Below, in pieces: positions 51,753 to 60,532 of a stretch of DNA of 64,000 nucleotides (positions within the stretch are counted from its first letter, which is position 1; every line of letters starts with the position of its first letter). This stretch comes from Zoogloea sp021286885 (GTDB lineage Bacteria; Pseudomonadota; Gammaproteobacteria; Burkholderiales; Rhodocyclaceae): NCBI RefSeq assembly GCF_041915215.1, contig NZ_JAYSBV010000001.1. One strand, 5' to 3'. Under the pieces are notes generated by a model. That model was not told the origin of the DNA. It was given only the letters and a program-made list of their open reading frames with translations, and made no database searches. A program made the translations under genes and the position numbers.

Positions 51753-53413
51753 GGGCGGTCTCCGGCGCCATAGACCCGGGCCTTGAAGGGCCCGTGGCCG
51801 ATGCGCTCCACGGTATCAAGAAAAATTTCTTCGGGCTGGCGCTGCGCCACATACACCTCCAGCAGCTGGGCGATGACTTCGGGCACCTGTTCGGCGGCAA
51901 AGGCGGGGCCGATTACCCGCCCCAGGGCGGCGCCGTTTCCTTCGCGCCCGCCCAGGGTGAGCTGGTACCACTCCTGGTTGTTCTTATCGACCCCCAGGAT
52001 GCCGATATGGCCGATGTGGTGGTGGCCGCAGGCATTCACGCAGCCCGACATGTTGAGCTCCAGGGGGCCCAGATCGAACTGGTAATCCAGATCCTCAAAG
52101 CGCTGCTGGATGGCCGCTGCCACCGGGATGGAGCGGGCGTTGGCGAGCGAACAGAAATCCCCGCCGGGGCAGCACACCACATCGCCCAGCAGGCCGATGG
52201 TGGGCGTCGCCAAGCCCCGGGTGCGCAAGGCGTCCCACAGGGCGAACAGGTCGCGCCGGGCCACCTGGGGGAGCACCAGATTCTGCTCGTGGCTCACCCG
52301 GATTTCGCCGCCGCTGTAGCGCTCGGCCAGATCGGCGACCAGCTCCATCTGCTCGGCGGTGGCGTCGCCCGGGGGGACGCCGGGCTGCTTGAGGGCGATG
52401 CTGACGATCCCGTAAGCGGCGCGCCGGTGGGGCGCCACATTGCGCGCCACCCAGCGGGCAAAGGGCGTGTGGGTGGCGAGGGGCTCCAGGTAGGCAGGGG
52501 CCTGGGGGTCATCCTCGGGCAGCGCGGGGGGCTGGAAGAAGGCTTCCATCCGGGCAAAGGTGGTTTCATCCAGGGTGTTGGGGCCGCCCCGACTCCAGGC
52601 CCATTCCTGTTCCACTTCCCGGGCGAAGGCTTCCAGGCCCAGGTCTTTCACCAGAATCTTGATGCGCGCCTTGTATTTGTTGTCGCGCCGGCCATGGCGG
52701 TTATAGACCCGCAAAATGGCCTCGAAGTAGTTGATCAGCTCCGCCCGGGGCAGGAAGGGCTTGAGCAGCTGGCCGACCATGGGGGTGCGCCCCAGGCCAC
52801 CACCCACATGGATCGCAAAGCCCACGTTGCCCGCTTCATCCAGCCGGGCCTGGGCGCCGATGTCGTGGAAACGGGTCGCGGCCCGGTCTTCGGCCCCGCC
52901 GGCAATGGCGATCTTGAACTTGCGCGGCAAAAACAGAAACTCCGGCGCCAGGGTGGACCACTGGCGCACAATCTCGCAGTAGGGGCGTGGGTCCAGCAGC
53001 TCGTCGGCGGCCACGCCGGCAAATTGGTCGGTGGTGATGTTGCGGATGCAGTTGCCCGAGGTCTGAATGGCGTGCATCTGCACCGTGGCCAGCTCGGCCA
53101 GGATGGCGGGCACCTCTTCGAGCCGCACCCAGTTGAACTGGATGTTGCTGCGGGTAGTGAAGTGGCCGTAGCCCCGGTCGTACAGGCGGGCGATGCCGGC
53201 CAGTTTGCGCAGCTGGCGCGCCGACAGGGTGCCGTACGGAATCGCCACCCGCAGCATGGGGGCATGGCGCTGGATGTAGAGGCCGTTTTGCAGGCGCAGG
53301 GGGCGGAATTCGTCTTCGGCGAGCTGGCCGGCCAGAAAGCGTTGCATCTGGTCGGCAAACTGGCGCACCCGTTCTTCGACCAGACGCTGGTCGGTTTCGT
53401 TATAGCGGTACAT
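51749..53413 (-). CDS. Siroheme nitrite/sulfite reductase (CysI-like)
   Basis: A 554-residue siroheme and [4Fe-4S] enzyme for six-electron reduction of sulfite or nitrite. The two ferredoxin-like/sulfite reductase repeats are seen as YGHFTTRSNIQFNWV and RVSHEQNLVLP. The cluster cysteines are in VVCCPGGDFCSLA and LNMSGCVNACGHHHIGH, that is C-x5-C and C-x3-C. The DUF934 neighbour favours sulfite as substrate. No flavoprotein partner is adjacent, so the electron donor is probably ferredoxin; that is inference. Confidence 0.92.
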   Translation of the reverse strand: MYRYNETDQRLVEERVRQFADQMQRFLAGQLAEDEFRPLRLQNGLYIQRHAPMLRVAIPYGTLSARQLRKLAGIARLYDRGYGHFTTRSNIQFNWVRLEEVPAILAELATVQMHAIQTSGNCIRNITTDQFAGVAADELLDPRPYCEIVRQWSTLAPEFLFLPRKFKIAIAGGAEDRAATRFHDIGAQARLDEAGNVGFAIHVGGGLGRTPMVGQLLKPFLPRAELINYFEAILRVYNRHGRRDNKYKARIKILVKDLGLEAFAREVEQEWAWSRGGPNTLDETTFARMEAFFQPPALPEDDPQAPAYLEPLATHTPFARWVARNVAPHRRAAYGIVSIALKQPGVPPGDATAEQMELVADLAERYSGGEIRVSHEQNLVLPQVARRDLFALWDALRTRGLATPTIGLLGDVVCCPGGDFCSLANARSIPVAAAIQQRFEDLDYQFDLGPLELNMSGCVNACGHHHIGHIGILGVDKNNQEWYQLTLGGREGNGAALGRVIGPAFAAEQVPEVIAQLLEVYVAQRQPEEIFLDTVERIGHGPFKARVYGAGDRP

Positions 53414-53497
53414 GGAAATCTCTGGGCTGAGGGGGATGCCAGCGGGGCGCCGCCGGCTGGGGCGCCCCGGATGATGGAAGCCCTGGGGCGGGCTGCC

Positions 53498-54871
53498 TCA
53501 GGGCAGCACGAAGGTGGTCTTTTCGTGGGCCTGGGCGTTGGGGTCTGCGACGGCGCGCACCTCAAAGGCGAGGAGCTTGACGCCGCTGCCCAGCCCATCG
53601 GGCGGCACCGCCACCGTCACCTGCACGGTGCGGATCTGGCCGGATTCGCCACTCACGCGGGGGTTGCCGCGCAACTGGGCGCCGGGCAAGCCGCTCACCC
53701 GAATCTCGAACTCCCGGGGCACATCGGCCAGGTTGGCGAGCTTGAGGGTGTAGGCATTTTCGATGAGCCCATCGGTGGCTTCCCGGGCGAGGCTGCCCCG
53801 GTCACGCAGCACATCCACCCGCAGGGACGGGCGCTGAACGATGGTCCACACCCCCAGCCCCACAAACACCGCCACCAGGGCGCCATACACCCGCAGCCGG
53901 GCGGCGTGGCCGGCGGTGCTACGCCCGGCCAGTTCCTGCTCGGAGGCGTAGCGGATCAGCCCCCGGGGCTTGCCCACCTTGTCCATCACCCCATCGCAGG
54001 CATCCACACACAGGCCGCAGTTGATGCACTGGTATTGGAGCCCGTCGCGGATGTCGATGCCGGTGGGGCAAACCTGCACGCAGATGCTGCAATCCACGCA
54101 ATCCCCCTTGGGGGCGTCGCCCTTCTGGTGCCGGTTGCGGGGCTCGCCCCGGCCCAGATCGTAGGCCACGGTACGGGTGTTGCTATCAAACATCACCCCC
54201 TGGAAGCGGGAATAAGGGCACATGTGCTGGCACACCATCTCCCGGGCGAAACCCGCCTGGAGATACATGAAACCAGCGTAGAACAGCACCCAGAAAGCCT
54301 CCCAGGGCCCCAGGCTCCAGCTGGCAAAGGCCGGCAGCAGTTCGCGGATGGGGGTGAAATAGCCCACGAAGGTGAGCCCGCTCCACAGGGACAAGCCCAG
54401 CCACAGCCCGTGCTTGGTGGCCTTGAGGGCCAGCTTGCGGGGGCTGTTGGGGGCCTGGTCGAGCTTGAGCCGGGCCAGATGGTCGCCCTCCACCCGGGTT
54501 TCGATCCAGGTGAAGAGGCTGGTGTACACCGTTTGCGGACAGGCGTAGCCACAAAACACCCGCCCGGCAATGGCCGTCACCCAGAACAGCCCCAGGGCCG
54601 CCAGGATCATCACGATGGCCAGCAGCAGCGCATCCTGGGGCCAGAGCACGGCATCAAAGATATAAAACTTTTCTTCGGGGATATCAAACCACAGGGCCTG
54701 ACGCCCATCCCACGGGAGCCAGCAGGCCCCGAAAAACACCAGCTGGGTGAGGAGCACCAGGCTCCAGCGCAGCGTGTTGAAACGCCCTTTGACTTCACGG
54801 GCGTGGATCTTCCCTTTCTTGCGGTACAACTCCATCCGGGCCAGACGGACCTTGCTTTCGGGTGCATTCAT
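53498..54871 (-). CDS. ccoG: Cytochrome oxidase accessory protein CcoG
   Basis: A 457-residue membrane protein with helices near 36-52, 84-103, 155-172, 188-206 and 330-350. CxxxCP pairs occur in FCGYACP (107-111) and CQHMCP (214-218). Two [4Fe-4S] motifs follow: Cys258, 261, 264, 268 and Cys282, 285, 288, 292. A C-terminal periplasmic FixG-like beta domain ends the protein. CcoG reduces copper for cbb3-type oxidase assembly and is usually beside ccoNOP, which is not in this window. ATG 54871 with AGGAGG nine bases upstream was chosen over the longer frame at 54922. Confidence 0.93.
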   Translation of the reverse strand: MNAPESKVRLARMELYRKKGKIHAREVKGRFNTLRWSLVLLTQLVFFGACWLPWDGRQALWFDIPEEKFYIFDAVLWPQDALLLAIVMILAALGLFWVTAIAGRVFCGYACPQTVYTSLFTWIETRVEGDHLARLKLDQAPNSPRKLALKATKHGLWLGLSLWSGLTFVGYFTPIRELLPAFASWSLGPWEAFWVLFYAGFMYLQAGFAREMVCQHMCPYSRFQGVMFDSNTRTVAYDLGRGEPRNRHQKGDAPKGDCVDCSICVQVCPTGIDIRDGLQYQCINCGLCVDACDGVMDKVGKPRGLIRYASEQELAGRSTAGHAARLRVYGALVAVFVGLGVWTIVQRPSLRVDVLRDRGSLAREATDGLIENAYTLKLANLADVPREFEIRVSGLPGAQLRGNPRVSGESGQIRTVQVTVAVPPDGLGSGVKLLAFEVRAVADPNAQAHEKTTFVLP

Positions 54872-54916
54872 TGCATCGTTCCTCCTGGGCTGCAAGTAAA
54901 CCAGCCGGGGAGAAAC

Positions 54917-54958
54917 AGGCACAGATTCAGCTTGTGCGATTTTTTATAGGCACAGATT
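54917..54958. repeat. Direct repeat upstream of ccoG
   Basis: AGGCACAGATT occurs at 54917-54927 and 54948-54958, 31 bases apart and so about three helical turns. It could be a paired regulator site. The surrounding 236-base gap to the acyltransferase gene otherwise holds only a GC-rich hairpin (55045-55068, CGCCGGC/GCCGGCG) without a T run. Confidence 0.45.
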
Positions 54959-55107
54959 AAAACGGTGTGCGTTAATCCCCGCATCAGGGCTTAACGGCCA
55001 GCATGAACAGCACTGAAGGCCCACCTGAGCGCCCCCCTCACCGACGCCGGCCTGCACCCAAGCCGGCGCCCACGGCCCCAGGAGAGATCAGGGGAGCTTG
55101 GATGCCA

Positions 55108-57300
55108 TCACTGCGCTTTCACCGCCGGCCACCCCGCCACCCCCTGTCGCAACTGAGCATTCAGCCGCTCGCCTACCCGCCGTGCCATATGGGCAGAAAT
55201 ATGGTCGGTATAGGAATAGCGCTGATACTCCCCATCCAGCACATCGCAACGTCCATTGGGGCAGTAGATATCCGTCGGATCAAAAAGGCTGACCTTCCCC
55301 GGAAACTCGGCAACCATCCAATTCAGTAATTGTCGGTAAAGCTGGCGCTGTTCTTCGAGCTTGGCCAGGGGCAGCACGCAATCGCCCTGATATTCCTGAA
55401 GGTGGCTTACAACCCCCTGCAGCCAGGGAATCACCACATGGCGCGGCACACAGTCCTGAACTTCGGGGAGCGGCGGATTATCCACCAGCAAGATGACCCG
55501 CTTGCCGCCCTGCACCAGCTGGGCGAGTGCGTTGTGCAGCCCTTCATGGATCAAGGCGTAATGGGGCGTCTCCGCCAACTGTTCCAGATAGCGATGGTTG
55601 TAATAGGCACCGGTGCCCCCCCCATTCCCTCGCCCACTCTCAGCGGGACGGTCGCTAATCAAAAACAGCTTGCGCATGGCCGCTGCAAGCAGCACCACTT
55701 CGATCCGGGGATCCTGAGCGAGCTGGCGAATAGCCAACCGACTGGCATATTGAACCCCCTGAACCCGTGGCGCATCCGACCACAGCGGCACGGGTGCCCC
55801 CATGCGATCCCCTCCGATGACCATCCAGCGTCCTTGGGCATCCGAAGTGCCGACCAGCCCCGGAAACACTGCACTGGCCTTACTATCCCCCAGCACCGCA
55901 TAACGCACCACACCCCGCTCATCCGTCCGGCAATCGGCAAATAGCAGCGTGTGCGCTGGGGTCAAGCCGCAGCCTGCACTCGCGCCTTCCACTGTAGGCA
56001 AGCCGCGCTGGGGCCGAAGCACTGCATCCAGCTGATCCACCCCCCGGCTCCGCAGCCCTTGCAAATCGTAAGTAACGGCTCCAAGCACGGCCAACATGGC
56101 CAGGGGCAAACTCAGCACCCATACTTGGCGAGGATTACGCAACCAGCGGCTGCACGGTTGCTCAATCCAGCGCCAGGTAAGCCACCCCAGTACCAGCGCT
56201 ACACCCAGGGCCCCCGCACGTAGCGCAACGCTTGGCACCAGGCCAGACAAAATGCGCAAGAAAGACAATAAGGGCCAATGCCATAGATACACCGGATAGC
56301 TGATCAAACCCAAACCTGCCATCCAACGGTTACCCAGCACATAACGCCCGGAGCTGGTTTGCGCAGCCCATGCGATCAAGATTGCCGCAGCCCCGATCAC
56401 AGGCAAGGCAAACTCTCCCGGATAAGGCACGTCCTGATCCAGCAAAAGTGCCGTCGCAAGCAGCATCGACAGGGCCAGCCATACCAGCAGATTGCTCCAG
56501 ACTCCATCGTTCGCAAGCGCCCGCACAGGCCTGCCCAGAACCCTCACTCCTTCCAAAGGCCGCAAGCCTTGCCAAGCGGCCACCCCGGCCCCGGCCATTA
56601 ACTCCCAGAAACGCGTCATCGGCAGATAAAAAGCCGCCACCGGGCTCTGGGTCTGGATCTGAATACAGCTCAGCAAGGACGCCAGGCTCAGGCCGCCGAT
56701 GAGCAGCAGCACTGCACGGGGCTTCCAGTGCCAGACCAGCAGGAGCATCACGGGCCAGAACAGATAAAACTGTTCTTCCACTGACAGACTCCACAAATGC
56801 AACAGCGGCTTGCTCTCGGAACTCCAATCGAAATAACCCGCCTCACTCCACAAGACCCAATTGGATACGAAGCCGGCGCCAGCCGCCATATGCTTGCCCA
56901 AGGCCTGCATTTCACTCGCCAGCAGGACGCACCAGCCCACACCATAACAAACCACCAACACCGCAATTAATGCTGGAAGAATGCGTAGTGCCCTGCGTGC
57001 ATAAAACCCCCGAAGCGTAAACTGCCCCCGGGCCAGATCCTGCATCAGGATGCGGGTAATCAAATAACCGGAAATGACGAAGAAAACATCCACGCCCACA
57101 AAGCCTCCGGGACACCAATCCGGAAAGGCGTGAAATAGCATGACCAGCACGATGGCCACCGAACGCAGACCATCAATCTCGGCACAGCGCGCATGAACAG
57201 CCACGCCCCCAAACGTGGCAGCAGGCGCCACAACCTTCGTATCCTGCTCCCAACTGCCGCCAGAAACGGAAGCAGGGACCAGAATCTTTGTTGAACTCAT
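55108..57300 (-). CDS. OafA/YrhL-type acyltransferase with SGNH domain
   Basis: A 730-residue protein. The first about 400 residues form the Acyltransferase_3 membrane domain with ten or so helices; EIDGLRSVAIVLVMLFHAFP carries the catalytic His, followed by GFVGVDVFFVISGYLITRI and FYARRALRILPAL. The C-terminal third is a periplasmic SGNH-like domain with AVLGDSKASAVFPG at its start and DHISAHMARRVGERL near the end holding the Asp-x-x-His-like pair. Such proteins O-acetylate surface polysaccharide or peptidoglycan. It stands alone, far from the exopolysaccharide operon. ATG 57300 is preferred to TTG 57318. Its DNA and upstream region look richer in A+T than neighbours. Confidence 0.88.
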   Translation of the reverse strand: MSSTKILVPASVSGGSWEQDTKVVAPAATFGGVAVHARCAEIDGLRSVAIVLVMLFHAFPDWCPGGFVGVDVFFVISGYLITRILMQDLARGQFTLRGFYARRALRILPALIAVLVVCYGVGWCVLLASEMQALGKHMAAGAGFVSNWVLWSEAGYFDWSSESKPLLHLWSLSVEEQFYLFWPVMLLLVWHWKPRAVLLLIGGLSLASLLSCIQIQTQSPVAAFYLPMTRFWELMAGAGVAAWQGLRPLEGVRVLGRPVRALANDGVWSNLLVWLALSMLLATALLLDQDVPYPGEFALPVIGAAAILIAWAAQTSSGRYVLGNRWMAGLGLISYPVYLWHWPLLSFLRILSGLVPSVALRAGALGVALVLGWLTWRWIEQPCSRWLRNPRQVWVLSLPLAMLAVLGAVTYDLQGLRSRGVDQLDAVLRPQRGLPTVEGASAGCGLTPAHTLLFADCRTDERGVVRYAVLGDSKASAVFPGLVGTSDAQGRWMVIGGDRMGAPVPLWSDAPRVQGVQYASRLAIRQLAQDPRIEVVLLAAAMRKLFLISDRPAESGRGNGGGTGAYYNHRYLEQLAETPHYALIHEGLHNALAQLVQGGKRVILLVDNPPLPEVQDCVPRHVVIPWLQGVVSHLQEYQGDCVLPLAKLEEQRQLYRQLLNWMVAEFPGKVSLFDPTDIYCPNGRCDVLDGEYQRYSYTDHISAHMARRVGERLNAQLRQGVAGWPAVKAQ

Positions 57301-57375
57301 CAAAGCGATGCCTCTCAATCCACCAAAAAAAGACCGATGGCATCACTTTAATAGAAATTACAAAACAATAAAATA

Positions 57376-57490
57376 TGACAAATAATGTCAACACGCCCGG
57401 ACAAACATTGCCGAATGACGCATTTTGTCAGTCCTAAAAAAATAACTTTGGCATTTTCAAAAAACGCCATTGGTATGACAAATTTTGTCA
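57376..57490. promoter_or_regulatory. Three TGAC-N7-GTCA palindromes upstream of the acyltransferase gene
   Basis: 15-base palindromes at 57376-57390 (TGACAAATAATGTCA), 57416-57430 (TGACGCATTTTGTCA) and 57476-57490 (TGACAAATTTTGTCA). Centres are 40 and 60 bases apart. The first overlaps a perfect -35 box (TTGACA, 57391-57386 on the minus strand; possible TATTGT -10 after 15 bases). The third contains the stop codon of the MocR-type gene. The pattern is that of an operator array for a dimeric repressor. Confidence 0.75.
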
Positions 57491-58909
57491 GCCCGGTTGT
57501 GTCAGGTGCTGGAGAAAACTGCCCAGAAACGTCAGTGCACGCCGCTGTCGCTCATTCGGCGGGTGACCAAAATTGAGCCTCACGCAATTGGAAAATTCGC
57601 GTTTAGCCGAAAAAATCGGCCCGGGGGCGATGCTGATCCCCTGGGCCAGGGCGGCCCGGTGGAGGGCCAGGGCGTCCACCGCCGGGGGCAGCTCCAGCCA
57701 CATGAAATAGCCGCCCTCGGGCCGGGCGAGTCGCGTGCCTTCAGGAAAATGCGCTTCCACCAGGGCCACCATGCCCGCCTCCTGGGCGGCCAGGGTGCGG
57801 CGCAAGTGGCGCAGGTGGTTGTCGTAGGCACCGTGCTTCAGGTAATCGGCCAGGGCAATCTGCACCGGAATGGTGGTGGCGATACTGAGGGACAGCTTCT
57901 GGCGCTGGATGGCCGACGCATAGCGCCCCGCCGCCACCCAGCCCACCCGGTAGCCCGGGGCGAGGCATTTGGCGAAGGATGAAACGTGCATCACCCGCCC
58001 ATTCGGATCCACCGCCTTGGTGCACGGGGGCGGCTCGGGGCCGAAATACAGTTCGGCATACACATCGTCTTCGATGAGGGGAATCTGGTAGCGCTCCAGC
58101 AGGGCCACCAACTGGCGCCGCCGCTCCAGCGCCACCCGGGCACCGGTGGGGTTGGCAAAGTTGAGCATGAACAAACAGGCCTTCACCGGATGGTGGCGTA
58201 GCGCATCTTCCAGGGCCGGCAGGCTGACCCCTTCCCGGGGGTGGCTGGGGATCTCGATGACCTGCAAGCCCAGGCGCTCGGCGGCCTGCAGGCCCGCGTA
58301 AAAGGTGGGCGACTCGATGGCGATCAGGTCGCCAGGGCGGGTCACCGCCTGCAGGCACAGGTTGAGGGCCTCCATGGCCCCCGAGGTGATGACGATTTCC
58401 TCCGGCGCCACCGTCGCTCCGTGGGCCAGATAGCGCAGGGACAACTGGCGGCGCAGCTCCTCGTTGCCCGGCGGCAGATCGGTCACGGTGGAGAGCGGAT
58501 CCATCCGGCGCGCCGCCCCCGCCAGAAAACGCCCCAGCCGGGCGAGCGGAAACAGATCCGGCGCCGGAAAGCTGGAGCCCAGGGGCACCACTTCCGGGTG
58601 CTTCACGCTTTCCAGAATCTCGAAGATGAAGTCGCTCACCTCCAGGGCGGTGGAATGCCCCACCGGGCGGGTGATGCCGGGCTCGGGCAGGCGCTGGCCC
58701 AGGCGCGCCCGCACAAAATAGCCCGAACGGGGCCGCGCCTCCACCAGCCCCCGGCTTTCGAGCAGGTGATAGGCCTGGGTGACGGTGATGGGCGCGACAC
58801 CGTGGGTCTGGCAGCTCTGGCGCACCGAGGGCAGGCGCTCGCCGGGGCGCAGCACGCCCGTCTGGATCAGCCGGGCCAGATCATCGGCCAGGGTTTGGTA
58901 GAGGCTCAT
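57488..58909 (-). CDS. MocR-type regulator (GntR winged helix fused to aminotransferase fold)
   Basis: A 473-residue fusion. Residues 1-70 are a GntR winged helix (LYQTLADDLARLIQTGVL, PGERLPSVRQ, ITVTQAYHLLESRGLVEARP). From about 90 on it is a fold-type I aminotransferase with PPGNEELRRQLSLRY, NFANPTGA, and the PLP lysine Lys314 in SSFAKCLAPGYRVGW. MocR-like proteins sense PLP or amino compounds and control nearby genes. ATG 58909 was taken over the frame start at 58978 because it begins the winged helix as usual. Its target is unknown; the palindrome array just downstream of it is a candidate. Confidence 0.92.
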   Translation of the reverse strand: MSLYQTLADDLARLIQTGVLRPGERLPSVRQSCQTHGVAPITVTQAYHLLESRGLVEARPRSGYFVRARLGQRLPEPGITRPVGHSTALEVSDFIFEILESVKHPEVVPLGSSFPAPDLFPLARLGRFLAGAARRMDPLSTVTDLPPGNEELRRQLSLRYLAHGATVAPEEIVITSGAMEALNLCLQAVTRPGDLIAIESPTFYAGLQAAERLGLQVIEIPSHPREGVSLPALEDALRHHPVKACLFMLNFANPTGARVALERRRQLVALLERYQIPLIEDDVYAELYFGPEPPPCTKAVDPNGRVMHVSSFAKCLAPGYRVGWVAAGRYASAIQRQKLSLSIATTIPVQIALADYLKHGAYDNHLRHLRRTLAAQEAGMVALVEAHFPEGTRLARPEGGYFMWLELPPAVDALALHRAALAQGISIAPGPIFSAKREFSNCVRLNFGHPPNERQRRALTFLGSFLQHLTQPG

Positions 58910-58958
58910 GGCAGGGAGTTTCCGCAAAAGGGCCCGCACGCAAGGACGAACACCATGT

Positions 58959-58996
58959 AAAAGGCCCGCCGGCCCCAAAGGAGCACTGGCGGGCCT
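58959..58996 (-). terminator. Terminator after thrC
   Basis: AGGCCCGCC/GGCGGGCCT stem with a long loop, followed on the minus strand by TTTTAC, about 36 bases after the thrC stop. Confidence 0.8.
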
Positions 58997-59031
58997 GGCA
59001 GCCGCAGGGCGTCGGGCAAAGCCGGAAGGGC

Positions 59032-60471
59032 TTACACCCCGTCGACGGTGCGCACGATGAGGGCCTTGATGGCCGCCACGTCCACATCCATCACTTCAAC
59101 GCGCTGGGGCAGGGCTTCGATGTTGTCGAGACCGGCCGGGCGGGCGGGCTTGCGGCCCAGGGCTTCGGCGATGGTTTCTTCAAACTTGGCGGGCTGGGCG
59201 GTTTCGAGCACCAGGGTGGGCACAGCCGGGTCGCGCAGCTCAAGGGCGACCTTGAGACCATCGGCGGTGTGGGTGTCGATCACGGTGGCGTAATCGGCAT
59301 CAGCCTTGCGGATGGTGGCGAGGCGGGCGGCGTGGTTGCTGCTGCCAGAAACGAAACCGAACTGGCCAATGGCGGCAAATTCGGGGCTGGCGGACAGATC
59401 GAAGGCGCCGCCAGCATCCACCTTGCTCCACAGGGCGCGCACGGTGTCACCACTCCGGCCCACCAGATCGAACACGAAGCGCTCGAAGTTGGAGGCCTTG
59501 GAGATGTCCATGGACGGGCTGGAGGTGGCGTGGGTTTCGGCGGTGTTGCGCGGACGGTAAACGCCGGTGCGGAAGAACTCGTCCAGCACGTCGTTTTCGT
59601 TGGTGGCGAGGATCAGCTGGGCCACCGGCAGGCCCATCATGCGGGCGATGTGACCGGCGCAGATGTTGCCGAAATTGCCGGAAGGCACCACGAAGGACAC
59701 CTGCTGGTCGTTGCTTTCGGTGGCGGCAAAGTAGCCCTTGAAGTAATACACGATCTGGGCGGCAACCCGGGCCCAATTGATGGAATTGACGGCGCCGATC
59801 TTGTACTGGGCCTTGAAGGCGTGGTCGTTGGAGACGGCCTTCACCACATCCTGGGCGTCATCGAACATGCCGCGCACGGCGATGTTGTAGATGTTGTCGT
59901 CTTGCAGGGAATACATCTGGGCGCGCTGGAAGGCGCTCATCCGGCCATGGGGGGAGAGCATGAACACGCGCACGCCGCGCTTGCCGCGCATGGCGTATTC
60001 GGCAGCGGAGCCGGTATCGCCGGAGGTGGCGCCCAGGATGTTGATCTCCTGGCCGCGCTTGTCGAGCACGTATTCAAACAGATTGCCCAGGAGCTGCATG
60101 GCCATGTCTTTGAAGGCCAGGGTGGGGCCGTTGGACAGCTCCAGCAAGCCCAGCTTGCCCGGCTCCAGCCAGTGCACCGGGGTGATGTCGGCAGCCTTGG
60201 CACCGTCGCGCACGTAGCCATACACCTCGGCGGTGTAGGTCTTGTCGCAGATGGCCTTCAGGTCGGCGGCGGGGATGTCGTCGATGAAGCGCGACAGAAT
60301 CGCGTAGGCCAGTTCGGCGTAGGACAGGCCACGCCAAGCGTCCAGGTCGGCACGGCTTACCTGGGGATAGGACTCGGGCAGGTAAAGGCCACCATCGGGG
60401 GCCAGGCCGCCCAGCAGGATGTCACAGAAGGATTGGGGCGCCGACTGGCCACGGGTAGAGATATAGCGCAT
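59032..60471 (-). CDS. thrC: Threonine synthase
   Basis: A 479-residue PLP enzyme turning O-phosphohomoserine into threonine. The N-terminus MRYISTRGQSAPQSFCDILL is typical of the long proteobacterial form, and the PLP lysine is Lys121 in GPTLAFKDMAMQ. GATSGDTGSAAEYAM binds the cofactor phosphate, and VVPSGNFGNICAG is also present. The frame runs upstream to 60603 through unrelated sequence; ATG 60471 gives the family start. In many betaproteobacteria it directly follows hom; here three other genes lie between them. Confidence 0.96.
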   Translation of the reverse strand: MRYISTRGQSAPQSFCDILLGGLAPDGGLYLPESYPQVSRADLDAWRGLSYAELAYAILSRFIDDIPAADLKAICDKTYTAEVYGYVRDGAKAADITPVHWLEPGKLGLLELSNGPTLAFKDMAMQLLGNLFEYVLDKRGQEINILGATSGDTGSAAEYAMRGKRGVRVFMLSPHGRMSAFQRAQMYSLQDDNIYNIAVRGMFDDAQDVVKAVSNDHAFKAQYKIGAVNSINWARVAAQIVYYFKGYFAATESNDQQVSFVVPSGNFGNICAGHIARMMGLPVAQLILATNENDVLDEFFRTGVYRPRNTAETHATSSPSMDISKASNFERFVFDLVGRSGDTVRALWSKVDAGGAFDLSASPEFAAIGQFGFVSGSSNHAARLATIRKADADYATVIDTHTADGLKVALELRDPAVPTLVLETAQPAKFEETIAEALGRKPARPAGLDNIEALPQRVEVMDVDVAAIKALIVRTVDGV

Positions 60472-60532
60472 GGATGCTTCGCCGAGCTGAAAACGAAAAC
60501 CTTGGAAGATAGCACAGCCCGGCCCCCGCCGC

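Noticed and set aside
51794..54949. 1051-residue plus-strand frame
   Set aside because: It runs antisense through the sulfite reductase and ccoG genes and has no recognisable domain.
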